Source of the DNA: Marisediminicola antarctica
Lineage (GTDB): Bacteria; Actinomycetota; Actinomycetes; Actinomycetales; Microbacteriaceae
Direction of reading: 5' to 3'
DNA: 64,000 bases
Assembly: GCF_009930795.1 (NCBI RefSeq)
Contig: NZ_CP017146.1
Span: 1,364,001-1,428,000 of the forward strand
Below, in pieces: positions 8,545 to 15,385 of this stretch. Position 1 is the stretch's first letter, and every line of letters starts with the position of its first letter. The notes under the pieces were generated by a model. It was not told where the DNA came from. It was given only the letters and a program-made list of their open reading frames with translations, and made no database searches. The translations under genes and the position numbers were made by a program.

Positions 8545-9069
8545 ATGCGAAAACTCAACGACGCCGAGCTGCGCGACGGGCTCACCGCGGCCCTCGCCGT
8601 GCGCCGCTGGGTCGACGAGGTCGCCTCACACGCCCCCTTCGCCGCCCTCGACGACATGCTCGACGCGGCTAGGACCGCGGCGCCGCTGCGACGGTCTGAA
8701 ATCGACGAGGCCCTCGGACACCACCCGCGCATCGGCGAGAAGCCCTCCGGTGACGGCGCCGCGCAGCAGTTCTCGCGCGCTGAGCAGGCATCGGCCGATG
8801 CCGACGACAGCGCGCTCGCCGCGGCCATCGCCGATGGCAACCGGCGCTACGAGCAGCGCTTCGACAGAGTGTTTCTGATTCGCGCTGCCGGCCGCAGCCG
8901 GGCTGAGATCCTTGTCGAGCTCGAGCGCCGGATGCTGCTCGACGACCAGACCGAGCTCGCCATTGTCAGCGATCAGCTGCTCGAGATCGCGTTTTTGCGG
9001 CTGGAGCAGACGTTCGGGCCGATGTTCGGGCAGACCTTCGGGCAGACCTTCGGAGAAGAGCCGGTATGA
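8545..9069 (+). CDS. uraD: OHCU decarboxylase
   Basis: 174 residues. It catalyses the third step of urate oxidation, decarboxylating 2-oxo-4-hydroxy-4-carboxy-5-ureidoimidazoline to S-allantoin. The family signature H-H-P-R-I-G-E-K is present at residues 59-66 with the catalytic histidine, followed by an all-helical C-terminus. A GAGGGG ribosome site lies a few bases before the ATG. The C-terminus has a short Gly/Thr-rich repeat (F-G-Q-T-F-G-Q-T-F-G). Its stop overlaps the start of uraH (ATGA), as usual for this enzyme pair. Confidence 0.95.
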   Translation: MRKLNDAELRDGLTAALAVRRWVDEVASHAPFAALDDMLDAARTAAPLRRSEIDEALGHHPRIGEKPSGDGAAQQFSRAEQASADADDSALAAAIADGNRRYEQRFDRVFLIRAAGRSRAEILVELERRMLLDDQTELAIVSDQLLEIAFLRLEQTFGPMFGQTFGQTFGEEPV

Positions 9070-9398
9070 GCCAGATCACCACCCATGTGCTCGACACCGC
9101 CGTCGGTCGGCCCGCCGCGGGTGTGCCGGTCACGCTCGAACACCGCGCGAGCGGCACCTGGACCCTCCTCGACCAGGCCTCGACGGATGCCGACGGCCGC
9201 GTCGGGCAGCTCGGCACCGAATCGCTCGAGCCCGGTGATTACCGCCTGAGCTTCGACACGGCGAGTTACTTCGCCGCGACCGGGCAGGCGGGATTCTTCC
9301 CAGAGGTGACCCTCGTATTCGCGGTCGTCGACGCGTCGCATCACCATGTGCCCCTGCTGCTGAGCCCGTTCGCGTTCAGCAGCTACCGCGGCAGCTAA
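9066..9398 (+). CDS. uraH: 5-Hydroxyisourate hydrolase (transthyretin-like)
   Basis: 110 residues, the normal length for the family. It hydrolyses 5-hydroxyisourate from uricase to OHCU. The N-terminal active-site histidine lies in T-T-H-V-L-D-T, an R-x-S segment and H-H-H-V-P-L-L-L-S-P supply the rest of the pocket, and the protein ends in the diagnostic Y-R-G-S. Translationally coupled to uraD. Confidence 0.96.
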   Translation: MSQITTHVLDTAVGRPAAGVPVTLEHRASGTWTLLDQASTDADGRVGQLGTESLEPGDYRLSFDTASYFAATGQAGFFPEVTLVFAVVDASHHHVPLLLSPFAFSSYRGS

Positions 9399-9471
9399 GC
9401 CCGCTTGAGACCAGCCGCCACGGCGGGTGCTGAGCCGGCGCGAACCGCAGACTGACGGCGTCCGCTCGCTG

Positions 9472-9547
9472 GTAACGCAGGAGATTCGGCGCCACGCCGA
9501 GCTCTGCTGCCCGACCTGCGGGTGTGTTGCCGAATCTCCTCGGTTAC
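9472..9547. repeat. Long inverted repeat between convergent uraH and deaminase genes
   Basis: GTAACGCAGGAGATTCGGC (9472-9490) and GCCGAATCTCCTCGGTTAC (9529-9547) are complementary except for the central GC/CG step. The loop is 38 nt. The layout (arms near 19 nt, loop near 38 nt, between convergent genes) mirrors the R2 elements although the arm sequence differs. It may act as a two-way terminator. Confidence 0.7.
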
Positions 9548-9604
9548 GTCTGTCCTCCGCGGCCGGCAGAGTCGAATGCCCCGCGTCCGGCGCGCTCAGC
9601 ATCC

Positions 9605-10081
9605 TCAGTACGCGGTGCGCTCCGCATCGTCGAGCCACGCGTCGAAAGGTCGTGCCGCCGTCTCGAGCCGCACCGCGTCGATCGCGGTCGGCCAGGTCGA
9701 CCGGTCCCTGGCAAACAGCTCGTAGAACTCGAGGTCGTCGAAACCGCCGCGGGCCGCGTCGTGGCGGTCGGCCGCATACACAATGCGGTCCACGCGAGCC
9801 CAGAGCGACGCCGAGATACACAGCGGACACGGTTCGCACGACGTGTACAGGGTGGCGCCGGCGAGCGAAAAGTCGCCGATGGCCTGGCACGCCGCGCGGA
9901 TCGCCATGACCTCGGCGTGCGCTGTCGGATCGAGGTCGCGCGTCACGCGGTTCTGGCCCGTCGCGAGCAGCGTGCCGTCGCGCACGATGAGCGCGCCGAA
10001 CGGTCCGCCGCCCGCTGCGACATTCTCGATCGCGAGCTGGATGGTCTGGGCGAGCCAGTCCTTGTCGGTCGCAGTACTCAT
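9605..10081 (-). CDS. guaD: Nucleoside/purine deaminase, probable guanine deaminase (CDA fold)
   Basis: 158 residues from the ATG at 10081, which overlaps the uricase stop. Zinc-binding cytidine-deaminase-fold motifs are clear: H-A-E-V with the proton-shuttling Glu, and S-C-E-P-C-P-L-C supplying the two Cys ligands. Size and neighbours resemble the Bacillus-type guanine deaminase, which makes xanthine for xanthine dehydrogenase. Location directly behind uricase supports a purine substrate. tRNA adenosine deaminase (TadA) is the main alternative but would be out of place here. Confidence 0.82.
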   Translation of the reverse strand: MSTATDKDWLAQTIQLAIENVAAGGGPFGALIVRDGTLLATGQNRVTRDLDPTAHAEVMAIRAACQAIGDFSLAGATLYTSCEPCPLCISASLWARVDRIVYAADRHDAARGGFDDLEFYELFARDRSTWPTAIDAVRLETAARPFDAWLDDAERTAY

Positions 10082-10998
10082 GCGAGACCCGCCCCGGGAG
10101 CCCACGCGCCGCCAGCATCCGAGGCGTCGTCCCGCGTGACCGTCGCCTGGATGAGACCGTACGGCCGGTCAGCGGCGACGAAAACCTCGCCGGGGTTGTC
10201 GAGGCCGAACGGGGCCAGGTCGACGACAAAGTGATGCTTGTTCGGTGCGGAGAACTGGATCTCGGCGATCTCCGGATGCTCCTGCAGAACGGCCTTGCCC
10301 ATGTGCCACAGCGTCTGCTGCAGCGCGAGTGACTGCAGGGTCGCGAACTGGGTCACGATGATCTGCTTCACGCTCGAGTACACGTCGTCCCAGATGACCG
10401 CCTCCCAGTCCGGCTCGGCTGAGGAGAAGCGCCAGCGGGCGACGAGGGAGGTCGCGAGCACGCGGTCGCTCGTCGCGGCGAGCGTCGTGTACTCGTCGGT
10501 GAGGAAGTCGCGGAACTCCGACCCGGTCGACTTGAGCAGCACGAGATCCTTGAACCCGCCCACCACGTGTGCGACCTGCTCCTCGCCCTTGCCCTCGACC
10601 GTGACGGCGGCGGTGCGCACCTCTTCGCCGGCGCGGATCCAGGTGTGGTCATGCTCGACGCCGTTGACGACGGCCCGCCGCCACGCGTACTCCTCGACCT
10701 CAACGCGGGCTCCGGTCGCGGGAGCGGTGTGGTCGACGAAGTGGCGAGCGAGGGTGAGACCGAATCCCTCAATCGAGCGGATGCCAGCGGACTTCGCGAA
10801 CGCGTAGGCGGTGTTCTTCTGGGTGTCGGTCGGAAGTACCTGGCTCTGGTCGCCGTAGAGGTGTGCCTCGGCGAAGCTCCCGCGCAAGCTCGTGCTCACA
10901 TTGAGGTCGCGGATCTCGTGCCGCGCCTGGTCGCGGTAGATGCGCACAAGGCGGCTTTCGGCTTTGCCGTATTGATGTGATCCCAGAACGATGGCCAT
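10078..10998 (-). CDS. uox: Uricase (factor-independent urate hydroxylase)
   Basis: 306 residues, two T-fold domains. It oxidises urate to 5-hydroxyisourate with O2 and no cofactor. Active-site residues are recognisable: Lys12 (H-Q-Y-G-K), Thr57 in L-P-T-D-T-Q-K-N-T and the histidine of N-K-H-H-F-V-V-D-L in the second domain. It is first in a two-gene minus-strand operon with the deaminase; UraH and UraD are encoded on the other strand within 2 kb, completing urate to allantoin. Confidence 0.96.
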   Translation of the reverse strand: MAIVLGSHQYGKAESRLVRIYRDQARHEIRDLNVSTSLRGSFAEAHLYGDQSQVLPTDTQKNTAYAFAKSAGIRSIEGFGLTLARHFVDHTAPATGARVEVEEYAWRRAVVNGVEHDHTWIRAGEEVRTAAVTVEGKGEEQVAHVVGGFKDLVLLKSTGSEFRDFLTDEYTTLAATSDRVLATSLVARWRFSSAEPDWEAVIWDDVYSSVKQIIVTQFATLQSLALQQTLWHMGKAVLQEHPEIAEIQFSAPNKHHFVVDLAPFGLDNPGEVFVAADRPYGLIQATVTRDDASDAGGAWAPGAGLA

Positions 10999-11097
10999 AA
11001 GCTGATTCTTACAGAGCCATGTGACCGGGGTGTTTCCTAAACTGGGCTGCCCGACAGATGCTCAGCCTTCCCGCTGCGACCAGCGGTACAGCAGAGA

Positions 11098-12435
11098 TCA
11101 GCGGGACAGGAGCACTCCGCGCGGGACTGCGGTCGGCCCGAGGTCGACGACCTCGCCGCGCAACCAGGTCTCGCGCACGACCCCGGTCAGCTGGCGCCCC
11201 TCGTAGGCGCTGACCCGGTTGCGGTGGAAGAGGGCCTCCACGTCGACCGTGAACGACGCGTCTGGAGCGAAGGCCACGAGGTCGGCGTCAGCGCCGACCC
11301 GGATCCGGCCCTTTGCTGGCAGCCCGATGAGATCGGCGGGGGCCTGCGACATCCAGCCGAGCACGCGTTCGAGGGGGATGCCGCGGCGCCGCGCCTCGGT
11401 CCAGATCGCCGACAGCCCGAGCTGCAGTCCCGAGATGCCGCCCCACGCGAGGCCGAAGTCGCCGCCGTGTCCGAGCTTGAGCTCGCGGGTACTCGGCGAG
11501 TGGTCCGAGACGATGATGTCGATGACGCCGTCGAGCAGCCCCTGCCAGAGCAGATCGCGGTTGTGCTCGTCGCGGATCGGCGGGCAGCACTTGAACTGCG
11601 TCGCGCCGTCGGGGATCTGCTCGGCGGTGAAACACAAGTAGTGCGGGCAGGTCTCGACCGTGATGGGCAGTCCCTCGGCCTTGACGGCGGCGAGGCGTGG
11701 GAGGGCCGCCGCGGAGGAGAGGTGGAGGATGTGGGCGCGGGCGCCGGTGCGCCGCGCCCCGTCGATGACGCGGTCGATCGCGACAAGCTCGGCCTCGTTC
11801 GGCCGGGATGCGACGAAGTCGCCGTAGCCGGTGCCGCCCGCGTTCTCGTGCGCGTCGAGCACGCCGGGGTCCTCCGCGTGCACGATCAGCAGCGCGCCGA
11901 GCCCGGCGACCTCGGCCAGGGCGTCGTCGAGCTGCTCGGCGTCGAGGTGGGGGAACTCGTCGACGCCGGACGGCGCGAGGAAGCATTTGAAGCCGAAGAC
12001 GCCGCGGTTGTGCAACTCGCCCAGGTGGCCCAGGCTCGTCGGCACCGCGCCGCCCCAAAAGCCGACGTCGACGACGGCCTTCCGTGCCGCGATCTCGCGC
12101 TTCACCTCGAGCGCGGCGGCATCCACTGTGGCGGGGATGCTGTTCAGCGGCATGTCGATAATCGTCGTGACCCCGCCGGCAGCCGCGGCGCGGGTCGCGC
12201 TCGCGAAGCCCTCCCAGTCGGTGCGGCCGGGCTCGTTGACGTGCACGTGGGTGTCGACGAGGCCGGGTAGGAGCACGGTGCCGGGGGAGAGGCGGATGCG
12301 TTCGCCCGATCCGGGGAGTCCGCCAGTTCCGATGGCGGCAATGATCCCGTCCAGGATGCCCAGCGACGCAGTCACAAAGACCCCGTCGATGAGCACAGCG
12401 TCGGCGGTAATGATCCGGTCGAACGTGTCCGACAT
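11098..12435 (-). CDS. allB: Allantoinase
   Basis: 445 residues, amidohydrolase superfamily, opening the allantoin ring to allantoate. Zinc ligands are visible at [11 protein letters not shown], the carboxylatable lysine in F-G-F-K-C-F-L, H-A-E-D, I-L-H-L-S-S and the late S-D-H-S-P-S. The E-T-C-P-H-Y-L segment is typical of allantoinase and dihydropyrimidinase. It reads away from the methyltransferase gene; its product feeds the AllC-like enzyme encoded at 3.6-4.9 kb. Confidence 0.94.
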   Translation of the reverse strand: MSDTFDRIITADAVLIDGVFVTASLGILDGIIAAIGTGGLPGSGERIRLSPGTVLLPGLVDTHVHVNEPGRTDWEGFASATRAAAAGGVTTIIDMPLNSIPATVDAAALEVKREIAARKAVVDVGFWGGAVPTSLGHLGELHNRGVFGFKCFLAPSGVDEFPHLDAEQLDDALAEVAGLGALLIVHAEDPGVLDAHENAGGTGYGDFVASRPNEAELVAIDRVIDGARRTGARAHILHLSSAAALPRLAAVKAEGLPITVETCPHYLCFTAEQIPDGATQFKCCPPIRDEHNRDLLWQGLLDGVIDIIVSDHSPSTRELKLGHGGDFGLAWGGISGLQLGLSAIWTEARRRGIPLERVLGWMSQAPADLIGLPAKGRIRVGADADLVAFAPDASFTVDVEALFHRNRVSAYEGRQLTGVVRETWLRGEVVDLGPTAVPRGVLLSR

Positions 12436-12676
12436 GCAGGGCTCCGTTCTCGGTCGGTTCTATTCAAACAGACGGAGCGGGAGCCAGCCGCCGCGTGGCG
12501 ACAGCGAGGAGACGCCGTGTCCGACAGCCGACGGAGTCCGGTTTCGCCCGGGGTTTCCGTGCCTGCAGCGGGCTCTTCGTGGTTGCACAGGTGCGATGTG
12601 GTCGTGATCGGGAGAGAATTGGCGGGCCCCCGGGCGCCCCCGCCGGACCCGCCATGATCAGTCAGGAGCTCCGCCC

Positions 12677-13336
12677 ATGAATCCCAAGCACCCCCGTGGC
12701 GGAACCACCGGCACTGCGAACAGCGGCCAGGACGACGGAGCCGACGCGCGCAGCGCGTGGGATTCGCGCTACGCGGAGGCTGCTAAGTCCGATTCGAGCG
12801 TCTGGTCGCTCGAGCCCAACGCTTTCGTCGCCTCCGTCCTGGCCGGTTTCGCGCCCGGCTCCGCGATCGACCTCGCCTGCGGGGAGGGACGAAATGCGTT
12901 GTGGCTGGCCCAGCGCGGCTGGGAGGTGACGGCAGTCGACTTTTCGCGGGTGGCGGTCGAGACGGGCAGGGCGCGGGCCGACCGCCTGGGCCTCGAAGTC
13001 GACTGGATCGCGGCTGACGTCACCGACTGGTCATCGCCCGGACTCGTCGACCTCATCGTCATCGCGTATCTGCAGCTTCCCGCCGCCGAGCTCGCATCGG
13101 TCATCGCCTCCTGCGCTGGGTCGCTCGAGCCGGACGGGCTGATCGTGCTTGTCGCGCACGATCTCGACAACCTGGAGCGCGGAGTCGGGGGGCCGCAGAA
13201 CCCGGCGGTGCTCACGAGCGTCGACTCCCTCCGGGAGGCCGCCGCTGACCTCGAGATCGAGCGCTGCGAGCAGGTGATGCGTCCGGTCGGAGACGCCCAG
13301 GCCATCGACACCGTGCTCGTCGCACGCCGGTCGTGA
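12677..13336 (+). CDS. Class I SAM-dependent methyltransferase (TehB-like)
   Basis: 219 residues. The first ~25 are polar and low in complexity. The Rossmann methyltransferase core follows, with motif I at I-D-L-A-C-G-E-G-R-N-A-L-W-L-A, the acidic end of beta-2 (T-A-V-D-F-S) and the A-A-D-V segment of motif II. The nearest recognisable relatives are TehB-like or thiol/tellurite methyltransferases. Substrate unknown. It lies just before the retron unit; I see no sequence reason to make it the retron partner. Confidence 0.78.
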   Translation: MNPKHPRGGTTGTANSGQDDGADARSAWDSRYAEAAKSDSSVWSLEPNAFVASVLAGFAPGSAIDLACGEGRNALWLAQRGWEVTAVDFSRVAVETGRARADRLGLEVDWIAADVTDWSSPGLVDLIVIAYLQLPAAELASVIASCAGSLEPDGLIVLVAHDLDNLERGVGGPQNPAVLTSVDSLREAAADLEIERCEQVMRPVGDAQAIDTVLVARRS

Positions 13337-13448
13337 AAGCGCGGAGCCTGACTCGACGACGTCGGCGCGATGCTGCGACGCATCTATGACGTGCACGACG
13401 CGACCGACGACGAGTTGACCGGCACTCGTCTTCTCCGGCGCAATGGGC

Positions 13449-13454
13449 TAGCGT
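13449..13454 (+). promoter_or_regulatory. -10 box for the retron RNA
   Basis: TAGCGT with a downstream gap of 6 nt puts the predicted +1 at 13461, the first base of the 5' stem arm of the retron RNA. The same TAGCGT box precedes the prenyl transferase gene at 32281. No good -35 box is apparent. Confidence 0.55.
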
Positions 13455-13459
13455 GACGC

Positions 13460-13628
13460 CGTGGAATGGCTTCCGGACGAGGTGGGTGGCACACGCGATG
13501 CGCCGCCATCTCCGGGGATACCCCGGGGCACGAAGACCGACCTGGAACGAGCGCCGCAGGCGCCTCCCTGCGCTCCGCGCAGCTCAGCGCCCGCACTGAA
13601 GGACGAGTCGTCCGGGAGTCATTCCACG
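13460..13628 (+). ncRNA. Candidate retron msr-msd RNA
   Basis: Bases 13460-13480 and 13608-13628 form a 21-bp stem. The two positions that break DNA complementarity (13616 and 13619) become G-U wobbles in RNA, so the stem is unbroken. This matches the a1/a2 stem that closes retron RNAs. Inside are short GC-rich hairpins: CCGGGG-ATA-CCCCGG (13512-13526 area), GCGCC-GCA-GGCGC (about 13551-13563) and, as an alternative fold, GGCGC (13559-13563) with GCGCC (13587-13591) enclosing CTGCGC-TCC-GCGCAG (13568-13582), which could be the msd. It ends 24 nt before the reverse transcriptase start. I could not assign the branching guanosine with confidence. Confidence 0.75.
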
Positions 13629-13651
13629 TTCCGCGCCCGTGTGGGCTGGTC

Positions 13652-15031
13652 GTGAAAGAGACGACCGTGAGCGCGGCGGCGCTCGTACTCGCGAGGCACC
13701 CCCATCCGTCGGTTCCGGCGCTTGCGACCGCGCTCGGCCACGCGTTCCTCGCCGCCGACCAGTGGACGGCGCGCGAGCTCATCGCATCGGCCGCGCGAAC
13801 GCTTGGCGCGAGGCACCGCTGGGTCGGGCCGCTCGTCGCCGAGGTGCTCGCCGCCTACCATCGGCCCCCGATCGACGCACCGCGCGAGCTCGCCTCGATG
13901 ATCGAGGCCGCGGAGGCCTTCCGGGCGGCGGTGGCGCGGGCCGAGCAGCGCCGCGCGCCCATCCGGATCGCCCATTACGCGGTCGAGCCGGGCACCGCGC
14001 GCCCGATGCCGGCCGGTGTGCCGCGCATCAACGGACACGGGGCGCTCGCCGAGCTGCTGGGCCTGTCGCCGGGGGAGCTCGACTGGTTCGCCGACACGGC
14101 GCTGTGGAACCGGCGCGGCACGTCCGAACGGTTGCAGCACTACCGCTACGAGTGGCGCCAGAGGGAGGGGAGGGTGCCGCGGCTGCTGGAGGTTCCGCAG
14201 CGCCGCCTCAAGGGGGTGCAGCGCAGCGTTCTCGCGAGCATCCTCGGCCCGATCCCCGCGCACGATGCCGCGCACGGGTTCGTGCCCGGCCGCAGCGCAG
14301 TGTCGGGGGCCGCCCTGCACACGGGCAATGACGTGCTGATCGCCCTCGACCTGTCGACCTTCTTCGCCCGGGTGCCCGCCCGCCGTATCTTCGGAACCCT
14401 CCGGCAGGCGGGGCTGCCGGAGGCGGTCGCGCACACCGTCAGCGGGCTCTGCACTCACGCGGTGCCGCCGCGCGTCATCGCGGCGATGCCGCGAGGCGGC
14501 ACCGCGGAAGACCGCTTCGCGCTGCGCCGGGCGCTCGCCACACCTCACCTGCCCCAGGGTGCTCCGACGTCGCCGGCGCTCGCGAACCTCGCCATTCACC
14601 GGCTCGACGCCCGCCTGTCCGGTTGGGCGGATGCTGCGGGCGCGACCTACACCCGCTACGCCGACGACCTGGCGTTCAGCGGCGGTCCGCCGCTGGCCCG
14701 GCGGGCGGATGCCTTCGTGCGCGGTGTGACGAGGATCGTCGAGGCCGAGGGCCACAGCCTCAACCGGCTCAAGACGCGCGTGCGCGCGTCCAGCGTGCGC
14801 CAGGTCGTCACGGGAATCGTCGTCAACGATCGCACCAACCTGCCCAGGGCGGAGTTCGACCGGCTCAAGGCCGTTCTGCACAACTGCGTTATGCATGGCC
14901 CACACTCGCAGAATCGCGCCGGCCATTCCGACTTCCGGGCACACCTCCTCGGCCGCATCTCGTGGGTCGAGGCCCTCAACCCTGGTCGCGGCCCGCGCCT
15001 GCGCGAGGAACTGGAACGCATCCGGTGGTGA
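13652..15031 (+). CDS. Retron-type reverse transcriptase with long N-terminal extension
   Basis: 459 residues from GTG 13652; the frame is open further upstream but that DNA is the retron RNA. The RT core starts near residue 125. Visible blocks are A-H-G-F-V-P-G-R-S (RT2), the first catalytic Asp233 in L-I-A-L-D-L-S-T-F-F, L-P-Q-G-A-P-T-S-P at 300-308, the Y-A-D-D box at 336-339 and the retron-typical V-T-G at 386-388. The C-terminal part (H-N-C-V-M-H-G-P, F-R-A-H-L-L-G-R-I-S-W-V-E) resembles myxobacterial retron RTs of the Mx162 kind, which also carry a long N-terminal region. The usual N-A-x-x-H is A-A-L-H here (220-223). No separate effector gene is adjacent. Confidence 0.92.
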   Translation: MKETTVSAAALVLARHPHPSVPALATALGHAFLAADQWTARELIASAARTLGARHRWVGPLVAEVLAAYHRPPIDAPRELASMIEAAEAFRAAVARAEQRRAPIRIAHYAVEPGTARPMPAGVPRINGHGALAELLGLSPGELDWFADTALWNRRGTSERLQHYRYEWRQREGRVPRLLEVPQRRLKGVQRSVLASILGPIPAHDAAHGFVPGRSAVSGAALHTGNDVLIALDLSTFFARVPARRIFGTLRQAGLPEAVAHTVSGLCTHAVPPRVIAAMPRGGTAEDRFALRRALATPHLPQGAPTSPALANLAIHRLDARLSGWADAAGATYTRYADDLAFSGGPPLARRADAFVRGVTRIVEAEGHSLNRLKTRVRASSVRQVVTGIVVNDRTNLPRAEFDRLKAVLHNCVMHGPHSQNRAGHSDFRAHLLGRISWVEALNPGRGPRLREELERIRW

Positions 15032-15059
15032 TCGGGTGCGGGGGCCAGAGGCAAGCGTG

Positions 15060-15332
15060 CCTTCGTTATTCAGGAGTTGGCTGGCGATGTGTGCTGGGTG
15101 GCCAACTGGCGACCTTTCAGAATTCAGGAGGGCACCCGCGGTTTGCCACCTAACACCCCCGGTGAGCTACGGCCGACGCCTGTCGGATGCCCCTATTTGC
15201 GGGGAACGGATGCGGAGGAGACAAGGTTCCCTCGAACCGAATGCATCCGGCGGCTCCTACCGCACCGGCAACTCCTGAATGATGAAAGCCAGCTGACCGG
15301 TCTCGGTCGCCCAGACTCCTGAATGACGAAAG
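15060..15332. repeat. R1 repeat cluster A (4 copies) between the RT and xanthine dehydrogenase genes
   Basis: Copies related to CTTTCATCATTCAGGAG read on the plus strand at 15060-15076 (diverged) and 15114-15130, and on the minus strand at 15272-15288 and 15316-15332. Each copy therefore follows a convergent gene in that gene's own sense. This 354-bp gap has no recognisable gene. Confidence 0.85.
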
Positions 15333-15385
15333 CAGCAGTGGCCAGCACCGCCGCGCAGTGGCGCACCGGGTGCGTGCCACGAGCC

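Noticed and set aside
12677-13336. Methyltransferase as the retron effector
   Set aside because: It lies upstream of the retron promoter, is a common stand-alone TehB-like type, and nothing ties it to the RNA or RT.
13337-15031. Group II intron or diversity-generating retroelement as the source of the RT
   Set aside because: No maturase/endonuclease domain or intron domain V-like RNA downstream, no VR/TR repeat pair. The RNA lies upstream and the RT has VTG and retron-type C-terminus.
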